A stretch of DNA of 64,000 nucleotides. It comes from an uncultured Bacteroidia bacterium (GTDB taxonomy: Bacteria; Bacteroidota; Bacteroidia; Bacteroidales; UBA932). Location of the stretch: NCBI GenBank assembly GCA_902790635.1, contig CADASN010000002.1:1-64000 (forward strand), read 5' to 3'. The position numbers were made by a program, and so were the translations under genes. The notes beneath the pieces were generated by a model. It worked only from the letters and a program-made list of their open reading frames with translations. It did not search any database and was not told the DNA's origin. Below are positions 34,419 through 47,064 of the stretch, one piece after another. Position 1 is the first letter of the stretch. Each line of letters opens with the position of its first letter.

Positions 34419-36014
34419 TTACCAGACGAACTGGAAGCGAAGGTCGGTCGGGATGGCGGCGCGGTCCATGGCCGCGAAATCCTGCGCGAGCGATTCGGGA
34501 ATTTCGCTGTAAGCGGCTACAAGGGCATCGGCACCGGCCCGGTCGCCCGTGGCCTGCAGGGTCAGGACCTTCTCGGCGAGGGAGGTGATGGCAGCTTCCG
34601 CCTTGTCATAGTCGATATGGTAGAGGCCGGAACGGCCATGCTCGAAGGCGCCCTGCTCCTTGAGGTAGTTGTAGCAGATGATGTTGGCGCGACCGAGCGC
34701 TTCGGCGTTGCCGAAACGCGAGGAGCGGACCAGGCCGGTGATGAAGGTGGTGATCGCGTCTTCGCGCGTGACGAGGTGGTCGATCAGGCCCTTTTTGATC
34801 AGATAGATGTTGAGATAGACGCCGACGATGTCGCCCTTGATCTCTTCCAGGGTGAGCGCTTCGTTGCCCAGGGCTTCGGTGACGCTGCCCTTACCGTTGA
34901 CCGTCTGCTTGACTCCCAGGCCGTGTGCCACTTCGCGGAAGGCGATGTTCCAGAAGAAAGCGTCTACATCCAGGTTCGGCTGCTGGTCCTGCTCGATGAG
35001 CAGGCGGCCGGCCGGGCGGACGATCTTGTTGAACTTCTGGCGGATTACGTTGTTGAGGAGGGCCGTCCGGGTGCCTTTCTCGGCCTGCACCTTCGGGTCG
35101 TAAGGGAGGTTGAGGGCGATCTTCTTGATGCCGGCATTGGCGGCGCCGGCATAGCTGAGCGCATTGAATGCAAACATCTGGGAAGAAGTACCCGGGGTGA
35201 AAGTCTTGTATTCGTCCGGGCAGGGGAGCGCCTTCTGCAGCTCGGGAATCATCGCCGTGTACTCGGCAAGCGACTCGGAGAGGGCAAGGTCCTTGAGCAG
35301 GACGTAGGACTCATAGGAGGCCTTGATGCCGTAGCGGCGGTCGTCCTTGGTCATGTTCGGCCCGATCACGAGGTCCATCTTGCTGTCGTCCATCTCGATC
35401 CAGGCGAGGTCGCTCTCATAGTAGTTGTCGCTGCGCATGGCGTCGATCTTCTTGAGCAGGTAGTTGCGGACGCTCGGTTTGATGGTGTAGTCGGCGGCGG
35501 CGTGGAGGTAGTTGGAGATGCGGTCGAGGGACTCCTTGTAGGCATCATGATACCAGACCACCTGCAGCTTTCCGTCAGCACCGCGGCGGATCAGCGTGTA
35601 AGGGCTGAGCTTGGCGGGATCTTCCAGCGCATCGAACTCTTCGTCCGTCATGTCGGCCGGATAGAAGTTCGCCCCGAGAGGCCGGGTGCCATAGCCTTCC
35701 ACGAAAGGCTCGTCGGTCAGGCGGTCCCAAGGGCCGTAGTTGACGAGGGCGAACACGCGCTGCGCGTTGGTGGGAAGCTTGGTCATCGCCGCTTTGTCGC
35801 CGAAGCTCTGGTCCCAGTAGATATTGTCGATCTCCGTGGAGATCAGTTTGAAGTAGTCGAGCACCTGCTTGCCGTTGTCCGAGATGCCGGACAGGGAGGT
35901 CGTGCCGATCTCGACCGTCGCATAGGAATTCAGTTTGGCATTGACCGTGTCCGATTGGGGGTTGCAGGCGCAAAGCGCTGCAAGACAGAGGACAGGAAAT
36001 ACAGCTTTCTTCAT
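34419..36014 (-). CDS. Zn-peptidase-like lipoprotein (distant DPP III relative) with an altered zinc motif
   Basis: A 531-residue exported protein with lipoprotein signal MKKAVFPVLCLAALCAC. It resembles the Bacteroidetes family often labelled Zn-dependent hydrolase or, wrongly, dihydrofolate reductase, distantly related to dipeptidyl peptidase III. The region where a HEXXH-like zinc site is expected reads NIAFREVAHGLGVKQ, with Arg in place of the first His. A possible second metal segment is ALTLEEIKGDIVGVYL. If homologues have His there, this copy is inactive; I cannot align them here. It heads an operon with the AspT-type exchanger and the NlpC/P60 protein, a combination that fits peptide use. 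Confidence 0.7.
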   Translation of the reverse strand: MKKAVFPVLCLAALCACNPQSDTVNAKLNSYATVEIGTTSLSGISDNGKQVLDYFKLISTEIDNIYWDQSFGDKAAMTKLPTNAQRVFALVNYGPWDRLTDEPFVEGYGTRPLGANFYPADMTDEEFDALEDPAKLSPYTLIRRGADGKLQVVWYHDAYKESLDRISNYLHAAADYTIKPSVRNYLLKKIDAMRSDNYYESDLAWIEMDDSKMDLVIGPNMTKDDRRYGIKASYESYVLLKDLALSESLAEYTAMIPELQKALPCPDEYKTFTPGTSSQMFAFNALSYAGAANAGIKKIALNLPYDPKVQAEKGTRTALLNNVIRQKFNKIVRPAGRLLIEQDQQPNLDVDAFFWNIAFREVAHGLGVKQTVNGKGSVTEALGNEALTLEEIKGDIVGVYLNIYLIKKGLIDHLVTREDAITTFITGLVRSSRFGNAEALGRANIICYNYLKEQGAFEHGRSGLYHIDYDKAEAAITSLAEKVLTLQATGDRAGADALVAAYSEIPESLAQDFAAMDRAAIPTDLRFQFVW

Positions 36015-36093
36015 TATAGGGCGTTTTTGTTTTTCGCGCCGCAAAAATCGCCATTTCTCGCCGCATATCCAAATTTCCGCGGCGCATTTTTAC

Positions 36094-36128
36094 AAAAAAG
36101 ACCGGCATCCGCGGGGGAGCCGGTCTTT
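36094..36128 (-). terminator. Terminator of the xylanase/esterase gene
   Basis: On the minus strand AAAGACCGGC pairs with GCCGGTCTTT around a 12-base loop and runs into six Ts. It starts about 22 bases past the stop codon. Confidence 0.9.
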
Positions 36129-36149
36129 CGGGGGCTGCTTCAGGAAAGA

Positions 36150-38575
<2,426 letters not shown>

Positions 38576-38578
38576 AAG

Positions 38579-38653
38579 CGGTGCGGACGAGGCTCGAACT
38601 CGCGACCTCCGGCGTGACAGGCCGGCATTCTAACCAAACTGAACTACCACACC
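38579..38653 (-). tRNA. tRNA-Asp(GTC)
   Basis: A 75-base cloverleaf on the minus strand. The acceptor stem is GGTGTGG paired with CCGCACC, the anticodon stem CCGGC/GCCGG holds the loop CTGTCAC with anticodon GTC, and the T arm is GCGAGTTCGAGCCTCGT. CCA is not encoded. It stands alone and has its own terminator. Confidence 0.95.
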
Positions 38654-38772
38654 AGTGATTCGTTTTCGTTGCGAATGCGGATGCAAAGTTAGACATATTT
38701 TGGAAAACACCAAATTTCTTTTTGTTTTTTTTGAAGAGCTGCGCTGATATTCCGGGTTAGGAGGTCCAGGGA

Positions 38773-38804
38773 CTTGTTTCTCATGGTAAAATACATTAAA
38801 TTTG
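38773..38804 (+). promoter_or_regulatory. Promoter of the polysaccharide export operon
   Basis: CTTG (38773-38776), a 20-base spacer and TAAATTTG (38797-38804) fit the Bacteroidetes consensus. A second -7-like box TACTTTTG lies at 38815-38822, nearer the start codon at 38842. Confidence 0.7.
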
Positions 38805-38841
38805 CATGTTTATATACTTTTGCAAAAGAAATACACAGAAT

Positions 38842-41358
38842 ATGAAGAAAATCGGTTTGATTGTGTCGTTGCTCCTTTGCTGCACAGCGTTTTCTGCTTA
38901 TGCGCAAATGACTGATGATCAAGTGATGGAATATGTCCGTAATGCGATTGCTTCGGGCAAGAACGAGACGGCGATCGGGCAGGAATTGCTCGTGATGGGT
39001 GTGACCACGGAGCAGATCATGCGAGTCAAGAATAATTATCAGGAACAAACCGGTGGCTCCATGAATCGTAACGACCCGGCTTTCGGGGAAGATGAAGGTT
39101 ATACGCGCGGTGTTTCTGAGGCGGCCAGTACGACTCAAACCTGGGAGGCTACCAATTCCACCCGACAGGACCGCCGGAGCCGCCGCCTGTCCGTGACGGA
39201 TAAAAACCGGGATCTGAGTTCCTTCGAATTGATGAAGGGCGCTTTGAACCCCTCCGGTTCGGAAGAAGAAAACAGTTCTGAAGAATCTGATGAATTGCAG
39301 ATATTCGGTCACGATGTTTTTAACGGCAGATACATGTCCTTCGAACCGAACGAGAATCTGGCCACGCCGGCCAATTATACGCTTGGGCCCGGAGACCAGC
39401 TGCTGATTGAGATTTTTGGCTATAGCGAGGCATCCTATACCAAGACTGTTTCCCCGGAGGGAGCGATCAGTATCAGCCAGATCGGACAGGTGCAGGTTGG
39501 CGGGCTCACCATCAACGGGGCCAGTGAGAAGATCCGTAAATCATTGATGGCCAAGTATGCCGGCCTTGGCGGGAATGTGCCCAACACGACGGTGAGTATC
39601 ACTCTTCGTCAATTCCGCACCATCCAGGTCAATATCATGGGGGAAGTCGGTACGCCCGGTACCTATCGTCTCTCTCCGTTTGCAACGGTGATCAATGCGC
39701 TCCATGCGGCAGGAGGAGTTACGGACAACGGTACGCTTCGTGCCATCAAGGTTGTCCGGGGAGAAAGGGAAGTCGCCTCGGTGGATATTTATGGCTATCT
39801 GCTGGAAGGCCGCTCCGACAGTGATATTGTCCTGAAAGAGGGAGATGTGGTCCTGGTCCAGCCCTATGACAATCTGGTGCTGGTATCGGGCAATGTCAAG
39901 CGCCCGATGTTCTATGAGACCAAGGACGGGGAGACGCTCACCCAGGTGCTGGAATATGCGGGAGGCTTCTCCAACAAAGCCTATCAGGAAGATTTCCGGG
40001 TGATCCGGCCGACCGGAGCCGAGCGCCAGATTTATACGGTCAAGAAAGCGGATGCCCCCCGTTTCACGATGACAGACGGCGATGAAGTATATGTCGGGGA
40101 AACGATGTCCCGTTTTGCCAACAAGGTTGAGATCAAGGGCGCCGTTTTCCGTCCGGGCATGTATGAGCTGGGCGGGGATATCGCTACGGTCCGGCAATTG
40201 GTCAAGATTGCCGGCGGCCCGAAGGAGGACGCTTTTACCGGACGTGCCGTCCTGGTCCGCGAGAAAGAGGACCTGACTTATGAGACCCTGTCAATCGACC
40301 TGGCGGGCATCCTGGCGGGCAAGGCAGATGATGTTTTGCTGCGCAAAAATGATATCCTGACCATCTCGAGCCAGCGGGAGTTGAACGATCCCGGCATCCT
40401 GACCATCAATGGCTATGTGCTGAAGCCCGGCGTGTTCCCTTATGCGGACAACATGACCGTGGAGGACCTGATCCTGCTGGCCGGTGGCCTGATGGACGGC
40501 GCCTCCCTGTCCCGGGTGGATATTGCCCGCCGGGTGCTGGATCCTTACAGCCTGATGCCCAAGGACACCATTGGTGAAACATTCAGCTTTGCCCTGAAGG
40601 ACGGCCTGGCCTTGGACGGCGGCGAGCATTTCCTGCTGCAGCCCTATGATGTCGTGTCTGTCCGTAAGAGTCCTAGTTTCAGGGTCCAGAAATTCGTCAA
40701 GATCGAAGGTGAAGTGGCTTTCCCGGGTGAATACGTCCTTCTGAGTGAAGGCGAACGCCTCTCCGAACTGGTCCGCCGTTCCGGCGGTCCGACCCGTCAG
40801 GCATTCCTGGCCGGCGGCATGCTCTCCCGGGTCATGAACGAGGAGGAGAAAAACTTGCAGGCAGCCAAGGAGAAGATGCTCAAGGCTGGTACGGGGCGTG
40901 GCGTTTCTTCTATCGGACAGATTACAGATGATGTCTTTACGGTAGCTATCGACTTGGATAAAGCCGTTGCCCATCCCGGTTCGGAGTACGATTTGATTCT
41001 CCGGGAAGGAGACCGGATCTATGTACCGGAGAAGCTCAGCACCGTCAAGATCAGCGGTGATGTCCTGTATCCCAATACGGTGATTTATGTGCCCGGGCAG
41101 GGAGTCCGTTACTATATCAACAATGCTGGCGGCTATGGTGTCGGTGCGAAGAAAAGCAAGACCTATATCGTCTATATGAACGGAAAAGTGATGCCGGCGA
41201 ATTCCGGCAGCGCCACGATTGAACCGGGCTGCGAGATTGTCGTCCCTCAGCGTACGACAACTTTTGCTAATTCTCTGACGCAGGTGATGGCGATGACGTC
41301 CACGTTCACTTCTATGACCACCATGGTCGCAACCCTGTTGAACCTGTTTAAAAAGTAG
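38842..41358 (+). CDS. Polysaccharide export protein with multiple SLBB domains (Wza-like)
   Basis: An 838-residue outer-membrane polysaccharide export protein. It has a Sec signal (MKKIGLIVSLLLCCTAFSAYA) and a polar Ser/Glu-rich region to about residue 150. The Poly_export domain follows near residue 178 (NYTLGPGDQLLIEIFGY), and then about five or six SLBB repeats, each of the form 'hxGxVxxPGxYxL' (GEVGTPGTYRL, GAVFRPGMYEL, GYVLKPGVFPY, GEVAFPGEYVL, GDVLYPNTVIY). The C-terminal hydrophobic stretch may be the membrane anchor. It is much longer than E. coli Wza, as is common in Bacteroidetes. Codon GC is lower than in neighbouring genes. The Wzz-like gene follows after six bases. Confidence 0.9.
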   Translation: MKKIGLIVSLLLCCTAFSAYAQMTDDQVMEYVRNAIASGKNETAIGQELLVMGVTTEQIMRVKNNYQEQTGGSMNRNDPAFGEDEGYTRGVSEAASTTQTWEATNSTRQDRRSRRLSVTDKNRDLSSFELMKGALNPSGSEEENSSEESDELQIFGHDVFNGRYMSFEPNENLATPANYTLGPGDQLLIEIFGYSEASYTKTVSPEGAISISQIGQVQVGGLTINGASEKIRKSLMAKYAGLGGNVPNTTVSITLRQFRTIQVNIMGEVGTPGTYRLSPFATVINALHAAGGVTDNGTLRAIKVVRGEREVASVDIYGYLLEGRSDSDIVLKEGDVVLVQPYDNLVLVSGNVKRPMFYETKDGETLTQVLEYAGGFSNKAYQEDFRVIRPTGAERQIYTVKKADAPRFTMTDGDEVYVGETMSRFANKVEIKGAVFRPGMYELGGDIATVRQLVKIAGGPKEDAFTGRAVLVREKEDLTYETLSIDLAGILAGKADDVLLRKNDILTISSQRELNDPGILTINGYVLKPGVFPYADNMTVEDLILLAGGLMDGASLSRVDIARRVLDPYSLMPKDTIGETFSFALKDGLALDGGEHFLLQPYDVVSVRKSPSFRVQKFVKIEGEVAFPGEYVLLSEGERLSELVRRSGGPTRQAFLAGGMLSRVMNEEEKNLQAAKEKMLKAGTGRGVSSIGQITDDVFTVAIDLDKAVAHPGSEYDLILREGDRIYVPEKLSTVKISGDVLYPNTVIYVPGQGVRYYINNAGGYGVGAKKSKTYIVYMNGKVMPANSGSATIEPGCEIVVPQRTTTFANSLTQVMAMTSTFTSMTTMVATLLNLFKK

Positions 41359-41364
41359 TTGACG

Positions 41365-42519
41365 ATGGAAGACAAGAAATATGTGGAGGTGGACCTGGGG
41401 GGCATGTTCCGCAAACTGATCAGGGAGAAACGCACCTTGTTGAGATGGTGCATAGTCGCTTTTTTAATCGGTTTGGTGATTGCTCTCAGTGTGCCGAAGA
41501 CCTTTAAATCTACGGCAAAAATGGCCCCTGAGACGGCTGGGAGTTCATCTGGCGGAGCATTGAGTTCTTTGGCAGGAATAGCCGGTATCAATTTGGGTTC
41601 CATGATGAATTCTTCTGACTCAGTACCCACGGACTTGTATCCTGATATCGTGTCGTCTTCACCGTTTATCGTGGAATTGTTTTCGATACCGGTAAATTTC
41701 AAACGCGGGAACGAAGCAGTCTCTGTCGATTATTATACTTACTTGAAAAAGTATTTTAAACGAGCATGGTGGGAGAAATTGATGGGGTTGCCCGGCTCTC
41801 TTATCGGTTGGGCTCGCAATTTGTTCAGTTCAAATAAAGATCGTGGTACAAAGGAAGCGGTTTCTGATCTGGGACCCGTTGATCCGGCCAATCTGACGAT
41901 AGAGCAGATGGCTATCGCCGATATGGTCCGAATGAATATGGAACTGGGAATCGACAAAAAGTCGTCCATGATTTTTCTGACAGTCAAGGCGCAGGATCCC
42001 GAGGTGGCGCAATTGCTCTGCGAGAAGGTAATTACCTGCCTGCAGACGTATGTCGCTAATTACCGGACAAAGAAGGCGCGGCAGGATCTGGAATATTACG
42101 AGCAGTTGTACGAGGAAGCCCGGACGAATTATTATGCTGCCCAGCAGCGCTATGCCGATCATGTGGACCGCCATCAAGGAATCATCTCACAACGTGCGAA
42201 AACGGATCAGGATCGGCTTCAGAATGAAATGAGCTTGAAATATCAGCTCTATAATGCCTGTGCACAACAAGTACAGGCCGCTAAGGCGAAGGTGCAGCAG
42301 GATACTCCGGCTTTTACGGTGATTGAGCCTCCCCAGAAACCTTTTATCGGCAAACCGTCGCGGCCGCTGGTCCTGTTTGTCGTGGTCTTTTTGGGATTCC
42401 TTCTTTCTATCCTCTGGATTCTCTGGCTTCGGGATGCCATCGCCTCCGTGCGCAAAGAAGACGAGGAGAAAGAACCTGCCGCCGACGCTGCACCGAAAGA
42501 AGAAGACGCCCAAGCCTAG
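41365..42519 (+). CDS. Wzz/chain-length determinant family inner membrane protein
   Basis: A 384-residue polysaccharide co-polymerase. TM1 is at about residues 27-46 ([17 protein letters not shown]) and TM2 at about 330-350 ([19 protein letters not shown]), enclosing a large periplasmic domain with a coiled coil around 220-300. The pre-TM2 motif [13 protein letters not shown] is typical. There is no C-terminal tyrosine kinase domain, only an acidic tail. It probably governs the length of a surface polysaccharide exported by the upstream SLBB protein. GC is noticeably low in its first half. The stop is three bases before uvrA. Confidence 0.88.
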   Translation: MEDKKYVEVDLGGMFRKLIREKRTLLRWCIVAFLIGLVIALSVPKTFKSTAKMAPETAGSSSGGALSSLAGIAGINLGSMMNSSDSVPTDLYPDIVSSSPFIVELFSIPVNFKRGNEAVSVDYYTYLKKYFKRAWWEKLMGLPGSLIGWARNLFSSNKDRGTKEAVSDLGPVDPANLTIEQMAIADMVRMNMELGIDKKSSMIFLTVKAQDPEVAQLLCEKVITCLQTYVANYRTKKARQDLEYYEQLYEEARTNYYAAQQRYADHVDRHQGIISQRAKTDQDRLQNEMSLKYQLYNACAQQVQAAKAKVQQDTPAFTVIEPPQKPFIGKPSRPLVLFVVVFLGFLLSILWILWLRDAIASVRKEDEEKEPAADAAPKEEDAQA

Positions 42520-42522
42520 TTC

Positions 42523-45312
42523 GTGGAAGAATACATCGAGATCAAAGGTGCCAGGGTCAATAACCTCAAGAATCTGACCCTGCGGATTCCCCGCGGAAAG
42601 TTCGTCGTGATCACGGGCATTTCCGGTTCGGGGAAGTCCTCGCTTGCCTTTGATACCTTGTACGCAGAGGGGCAGCGCCGCTTCTCGGAGAGCCTCTCTT
42701 CTTATGCCCGGCAGTTTCTCGGGCGGATGACCAAGCCGGATGTGGACAGCATTGACGGAATCCCTCCGGCCATCGCCATCGAGCAGAAGGTCTCGACGCG
42801 CAATCCCCGTTCGACCGTGGCGACGACCACGGAGATCTATGATTTCCTGCGTCTGGTTTACGCCCGGATCGGGCGGACCTTTTCCCCGGTCAGCGGCCGG
42901 GAGGTCCGGCGGGACGGCGTCCCGGACGTGCTCGATTATCTGGAACATGCCGAGGCGGGGACATTCTATGTCCTGGCGGACCTGAAATGGACGCAGCGGC
43001 AGGACCGGACCGAACTGCTCCTGCAGTTGAAGGAAGACGGCTACAACCGCTTGTTTGCCGATGGCCAGCCGCTTAAGATTGACGAAGCCCTGAAAGCAGG
43101 GGCCGACGGGATTCCGGAGGCCTGGCTGCTGGTGGATCGTGTCCGCCTGAACGGTGCTCCTGCAGGGGATACCCGCACGCGCCTGCTTTCCTCCGTGGAG
43201 GACGCCTTCTCGCGCGGCGACGGGACGATGGCCGTCATCCGTGAACAGGGCGAAAAACGCATTTTCTGCAATCGTTTCGAACTCGACGGCATCACCTTCC
43301 GTGTGCCGGACGAATATCTGTTCAGTTTCAATTCCCCCCTGGGTGCCTGCCCGACCTGCGGCGGACTGGGAAAGATCATCGGAATCAGCGAGGACCTGGT
43401 GATTCCGGACAAGACCAAGAGCATCTATGACGGGGCCATCGCCTGCTGGCGCGGAGAGAAGATGGGCTGGTTCAAGGATCATCTGATCGAAGAAGCCGGA
43501 CGCTATGGCATCCCGGTTTTCGAGCCGTATTGCAACCTCTCCCGGGAAGTCAAGGACCTCATCTGGAACAGCAAGTACAGCGAGAACGATCCCCATTCCA
43601 TCGTTGGCATCAATGACTTCTTTGCCTGGGTGGAGACCCAGCGGTACAAGATCCAGTACAAATACATGCTCAGCCGCTTCAGCGGCCGGGCGACATGCAC
43701 GGCTTGCGGAGGCAGCCGCCTGCGCAGGGAGGCCCTTTGGGTGAAGGTCTGCGGCAAGACGATCCATGAGGTCCTGATGATGAACGTGGAGGAGGCGCTG
43801 GCTTTCTTTACGAACCTGGAATTATCTGAAACAGAAAGGAATATCGTCGCGGAGCCGCTTGCGGAGATCGTTTCCCGCCTGCAGTGTATCGTGGATGTGG
43901 GGCTGGGCTACCTGACCCTGGACCGGGCTTGCAATACGCTTTCCGGTGGTGAAAGCCAGCGGATCAACCTCGTCACGGCGCTGGGTTCCAGTCTGGTCGG
44001 CTCGATGTACATCCTGGACGAACCCAGTATCGGACTTCATCCGCGCGATACCGAACGCCTGATCGGCGTATTGCGCCGCCTGCGCGACATCGGGAATACG
44101 GTCATTGTCGTGGAGCATGACGAAGAGATCATCCGCGCGGCGGACCTGCTCATCGACATGGGGCCGCGGGCGGGCGTGTACGGCGGCGAACTGGTCTATA
44201 CGGGGACGGCGGCAGCAGCGAAGCCGGCTGACATCGACCGGTCGCTGACGCTCCGGTACCTGGCCGGACTGAAGCACCGCTACGTGCGGGAAAAGCGCCC
44301 GTGGCAATACAGCATCCTGGTTGAGGGTGCGCTGGAGCACAACTTGAAAGACATTGACGTTCGTTTCCCGCTGGGGGTCCTGACCGTCGTCACCGGGGTC
44401 TCCGGCTCCGGCAAGTCCTCCCTGGTGGGGGATATCCTCTATCCGGCCCTGTACCGCCGCATCCACGATGCCGGAGACCAGCCGGGTACGCACCGCGGAC
44501 TCTCGGGCAATCTGGACCGTATCACCCGGGTGGAGTACGTGGACCAGAATCCCATCGGGCGCAGTTCGCGCTCCAATGCAGTGACCTACCTGAAGGCTTA
44601 CGACAGTATCCGCAAGCTGATGGCCTCCCAGCAGGCTGCCAAGATTGCGGGATTCACGGCCAATCATTTCTCCTTCAATACGGACGGCGGGCGCTGCCCC
44701 GAGTGCCAGGGCGAGGGAGTGGTGCGCATCGGAATGCAGTTCATGGCGGACGTGGAGATGGTCTGCGAGGAGTGCGGCGGGAAGCGTTTCCGTCCGGAGG
44801 TCCTGGAAGTCCGCTATCGCGAAAAGAATATCGACGACATCCTCAATATGAGTGTGGATGAGGCCGTGGCGTTCTTCTCCGCCGGTGCGGAGGAGGAGGC
44901 CCGGGCGGTGGCTGCGCTCCTGCAACCTCTGCAGGATGTCGGTCTGGGCTATATCAAGCTGGGCCAGAGCAGCGCAACCCTGTCGGGCGGCGAGAGCCAG
45001 CGGATCAAGCTGGCGTATTTCCTGTCCCTGAGCAAGGGGAAAGCCAAGTCGGAGCGGATCCTGTTCCTGTTCGACGAGCCGACGACCGGCCTGCACTTCT
45101 TCGATGTGGAGAAGCTCCTGCAATCCTTTGACGCCCTGCTGGCGGCGGGACACTCGCTGGTTGTCGTCGAGCACAACCTGGATGTCATCCGCGCGGCGGA
45201 CTGGGTGATCGATCTCGGCCCGGACGCGGGCGACCGGGGCGGAGAGGTGGTTTTCGAGGGGACCCCCGAGGACCTCAAGCATGCAGATACATTTACAGCC
45301 AGATATTTATGA
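42523..45312 (+). CDS. uvrA: Excinuclease ABC subunit A
   Basis: A 929-residue DNA damage sensor of nucleotide excision repair. Two ABC ATPase modules: Walker [15 protein letters not shown] near residue 33 and [14 protein letters not shown] near residue 627; signature motifs [10 protein letters not shown] and [10 protein letters not shown]. Zinc-binding Cys pairs are at [24 protein letters not shown] and [10 protein letters not shown] chose the GTG at 42523 as the start ([17 protein letters not shown]). Its placement directly behind polysaccharide genes, with three bases between, implies co-transcription. It overlaps the following glycosyltransferase gene by four bases. Confidence 0.95.
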   Translation: MEEYIEIKGARVNNLKNLTLRIPRGKFVVITGISGSGKSSLAFDTLYAEGQRRFSESLSSYARQFLGRMTKPDVDSIDGIPPAIAIEQKVSTRNPRSTVATTTEIYDFLRLVYARIGRTFSPVSGREVRRDGVPDVLDYLEHAEAGTFYVLADLKWTQRQDRTELLLQLKEDGYNRLFADGQPLKIDEALKAGADGIPEAWLLVDRVRLNGAPAGDTRTRLLSSVEDAFSRGDGTMAVIREQGEKRIFCNRFELDGITFRVPDEYLFSFNSPLGACPTCGGLGKIIGISEDLVIPDKTKSIYDGAIACWRGEKMGWFKDHLIEEAGRYGIPVFEPYCNLSREVKDLIWNSKYSENDPHSIVGINDFFAWVETQRYKIQYKYMLSRFSGRATCTACGGSRLRREALWVKVCGKTIHEVLMMNVEEALAFFTNLELSETERNIVAEPLAEIVSRLQCIVDVGLGYLTLDRACNTLSGGESQRINLVTALGSSLVGSMYILDEPSIGLHPRDTERLIGVLRRLRDIGNTVIVVEHDEEIIRAADLLIDMGPRAGVYGGELVYTGTAAAAKPADIDRSLTLRYLAGLKHRYVREKRPWQYSILVEGALEHNLKDIDVRFPLGVLTVVTGVSGSGKSSLVGDILYPALYRRIHDAGDQPGTHRGLSGNLDRITRVEYVDQNPIGRSSRSNAVTYLKAYDSIRKLMASQQAAKIAGFTANHFSFNTDGGRCPECQGEGVVRIGMQFMADVEMVCEECGGKRFRPEVLEVRYREKNIDDILNMSVDEAVAFFSAGAEEEARAVAALLQPLQDVGLGYIKLGQSSATLSGGESQRIKLAYFLSLSKGKAKSERILFLFDEPTTGLHFFDVEKLLQSFDALLAAGHSLVVVEHNLDVIRAADWVIDLGPDAGDRGGEVVFEGTPEDLKHADTFTARYL

Positions 45313-46145
45313 AAAGAATAGCCGCCCTGACAATGGTCCGCAATGACGATTTCTACCTGCGCAAGTGGGTGGAATACTACGGCGCGCAACTCGGTCGGGA
45401 GAACCTGTATATCTGGTTCGACGGCATGGACCAGCAGATCGCACCCTTCTGTGAAGGAACGCACGCGCAGCTCCATGAGAAGATCGGGACCCAGGTGGTG
45501 TCTGCGGAAAAGGGGCGGCTGAAGTTCCTTTCCGACCAGGCTGCCGTGTTGCTGGGCCGGGGTTATGATCTGGTCATCGGGGTGGATGCTGATGAATTCA
45601 TCGTGGTGGATCCCAAGCTGGGACTTTCGCTGTCCGAATACCTGAGCCGGAAGAAAATCGGCGTCTCCCTCTCTGCCCTGGGCCTGGATTTCGGACAGAA
45701 ACTGGGGGAGGAAACGGACATTACGGAGGACCTTCCTTTCCTGCAGCAGCGCCATTATGCACAGATCGGGACGCGTTACACCAAGCCCTCGATCGTTGCG
45801 AAACCCTGTGTATGGGGTTCGGGCTTTCATCGCATCAAGGGACATAATTTCCATATCGGAAAGGATCTGTACCTGCTGCATTTCGGCTATTTCGACATGA
45901 AGCGCCTGCAGGACCGCTTCCAGGATGCCGACCGCCTCAGCCAGGGCTGGGGTGCCCATATGCAGAAACGAGCCCGTACGATCCGTTACTGCACGGACCT
46001 GCCGGCGCGTGATTTCGAGCGCTGGACGCGTTTCGCACGCATCTGCCAGACACTCTGCCGGCCGCCCTATGCGCTCAACAAGCCGGCGATGCTGGAACTC
46101 CGCATCGTCGTGCGCATCCCCGAACGCTTCCGGGATCTCGTCTAA
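45309..46145 (+). CDS. Glycosyltransferase family 2-like protein (Glyco_tranf_2_4 type)
   Basis: A 278-residue soluble glycosyltransferase with an N-terminal GT-A fold: AALTMVRNDDFYLRKWVEYY and the metal-binding DVDADEF-like motif GVDADEFIVV. The HFGYFDMKRL segment and the basic C-terminus fit enzymes that act on surface glycans. It is translationally coupled to uvrA, and its stop overlaps the stop of the converging GT14 gene by two to four bases. Donor and acceptor sugars are unknown. Confidence 0.8.
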   Translation: MKRIAALTMVRNDDFYLRKWVEYYGAQLGRENLYIWFDGMDQQIAPFCEGTHAQLHEKIGTQVVSAEKGRLKFLSDQAAVLLGRGYDLVIGVDADEFIVVDPKLGLSLSEYLSRKKIGVSLSALGLDFGQKLGEETDITEDLPFLQQRHYAQIGTRYTKPSIVAKPCVWGSGFHRIKGHNFHIGKDLYLLHFGYFDMKRLQDRFQDADRLSQGWGAHMQKRARTIRYCTDLPARDFERWTRFARICQTLCRPPYALNKPAMLELRIVVRIPERFRDLV

Positions 46146-47044
46146 GCTTGCTTTTTCAGCAGTTGTCCGTAGATGTGGTCGATGATCTCCGCATCCACCC
46201 GTTCGTCGAACTTGCGCGCCCAGAAATGGGGGACGCGCATGAGCAGGTCCAGATCGTCCGCGCGGAAAACCCACGGATGACGGACGCTTTCGCCGCGGGT
46301 CCAGTCGATGAAGCGCATGTTTGCCGTGTTCAGGATATCCTGGTTCTGGACATATTGTTTCGCATCGTAGAGCTGCTCCCGGAAGGGCGAGTTCCAGACC
46401 ACGGTGGCCAGAAAGACTTCATCTACCGTGTTGGTGTGCCGGAAAGTCTTCTCCAGCCAGGCTTCCTGTGAGAGGACATGGAGGGCGCACTTGTGCGTGA
46501 TGCTGAACCACTGGGAAGCGATCCGGAAATCAATGTCCCGGTTCATGCGGATGTGCAGCAACATCAGGATGCCCTTGAAGATGACGTTGAGCAGGTTGGG
46601 CAGGAAACTCCCGGCTCCTTCCGGAAACAGGGCGAAATAGTGGAAACGGCTCTGGTTCGTCGGTTTGAATTGCCAGAAGTTCAGGAATTCCCGGTCCGGA
46701 TGCTGCCGGAAAAAGGCATGGATCGTGTCCTGGTCCTTGATGGGGAGGTCCTGCCCGCTGAGCAGATGGTAGAAGGCATAATGGCCCGGGACAGCAGCCT
46801 TCAACAGGGCCAGCTCGGCGCGCATGATGCTGACTCCACCCCAATGGATCGCGATGCGGGGAGAGATGAAATGCAGGCCGGCATGCCGGCAGCAGCCGGA
46901 AAAGGCTTCCGGGCCGAAGGGGGCTCTCTTGTCGAGATGGACGAAAAGGTCGTTGCGGGGATCATCCAGCAGCTGGAGGAGCTTCCGCAGTTGCCCGGGA
47001 AGGGCGTGGGCCAGGATCAAGTATGCGTGCTTCTCGGAGGGCAT
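46142..47044 (-). CDS. Core-2/I-branching-type glycosyltransferase (GT14-like)
   Basis: A 300-residue enzyme of the bacterial beta-1,6-N-acetylglucosaminyltransferase-like family. It opens HAYLILAHALPGQLRKLLQL with DPRNDLFVHLDKRA, then HWGGVSIMRAELALLKAA, HLLSGQDLPIKDQDTIH and the acidic VDEVFLATVVWNS. It probably decorates a surface polysaccharide or glycolipid. A -7 box TATCTTTG ends four bases before the ATG, giving a leaderless-type start. I chose the Met at 47044 (MPSEKHAYL) on that basis. It is transcribed independently toward the glycosyltransferase on the other strand. Confidence 0.85.
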   Translation of the reverse strand: MPSEKHAYLILAHALPGQLRKLLQLLDDPRNDLFVHLDKRAPFGPEAFSGCCRHAGLHFISPRIAIHWGGVSIMRAELALLKAAVPGHYAFYHLLSGQDLPIKDQDTIHAFFRQHPDREFLNFWQFKPTNQSRFHYFALFPEGAGSFLPNLLNVIFKGILMLLHIRMNRDIDFRIASQWFSITHKCALHVLSQEAWLEKTFRHTNTVDEVFLATVVWNSPFREQLYDAKQYVQNQDILNTANMRFIDWTRGESVRHPWVFRADDLDLLMRVPHFWARKFDERVDAEIIDHIYGQLLKKQA

Positions 47045-47064
47045 ACCACAAAGATACACAAAAA

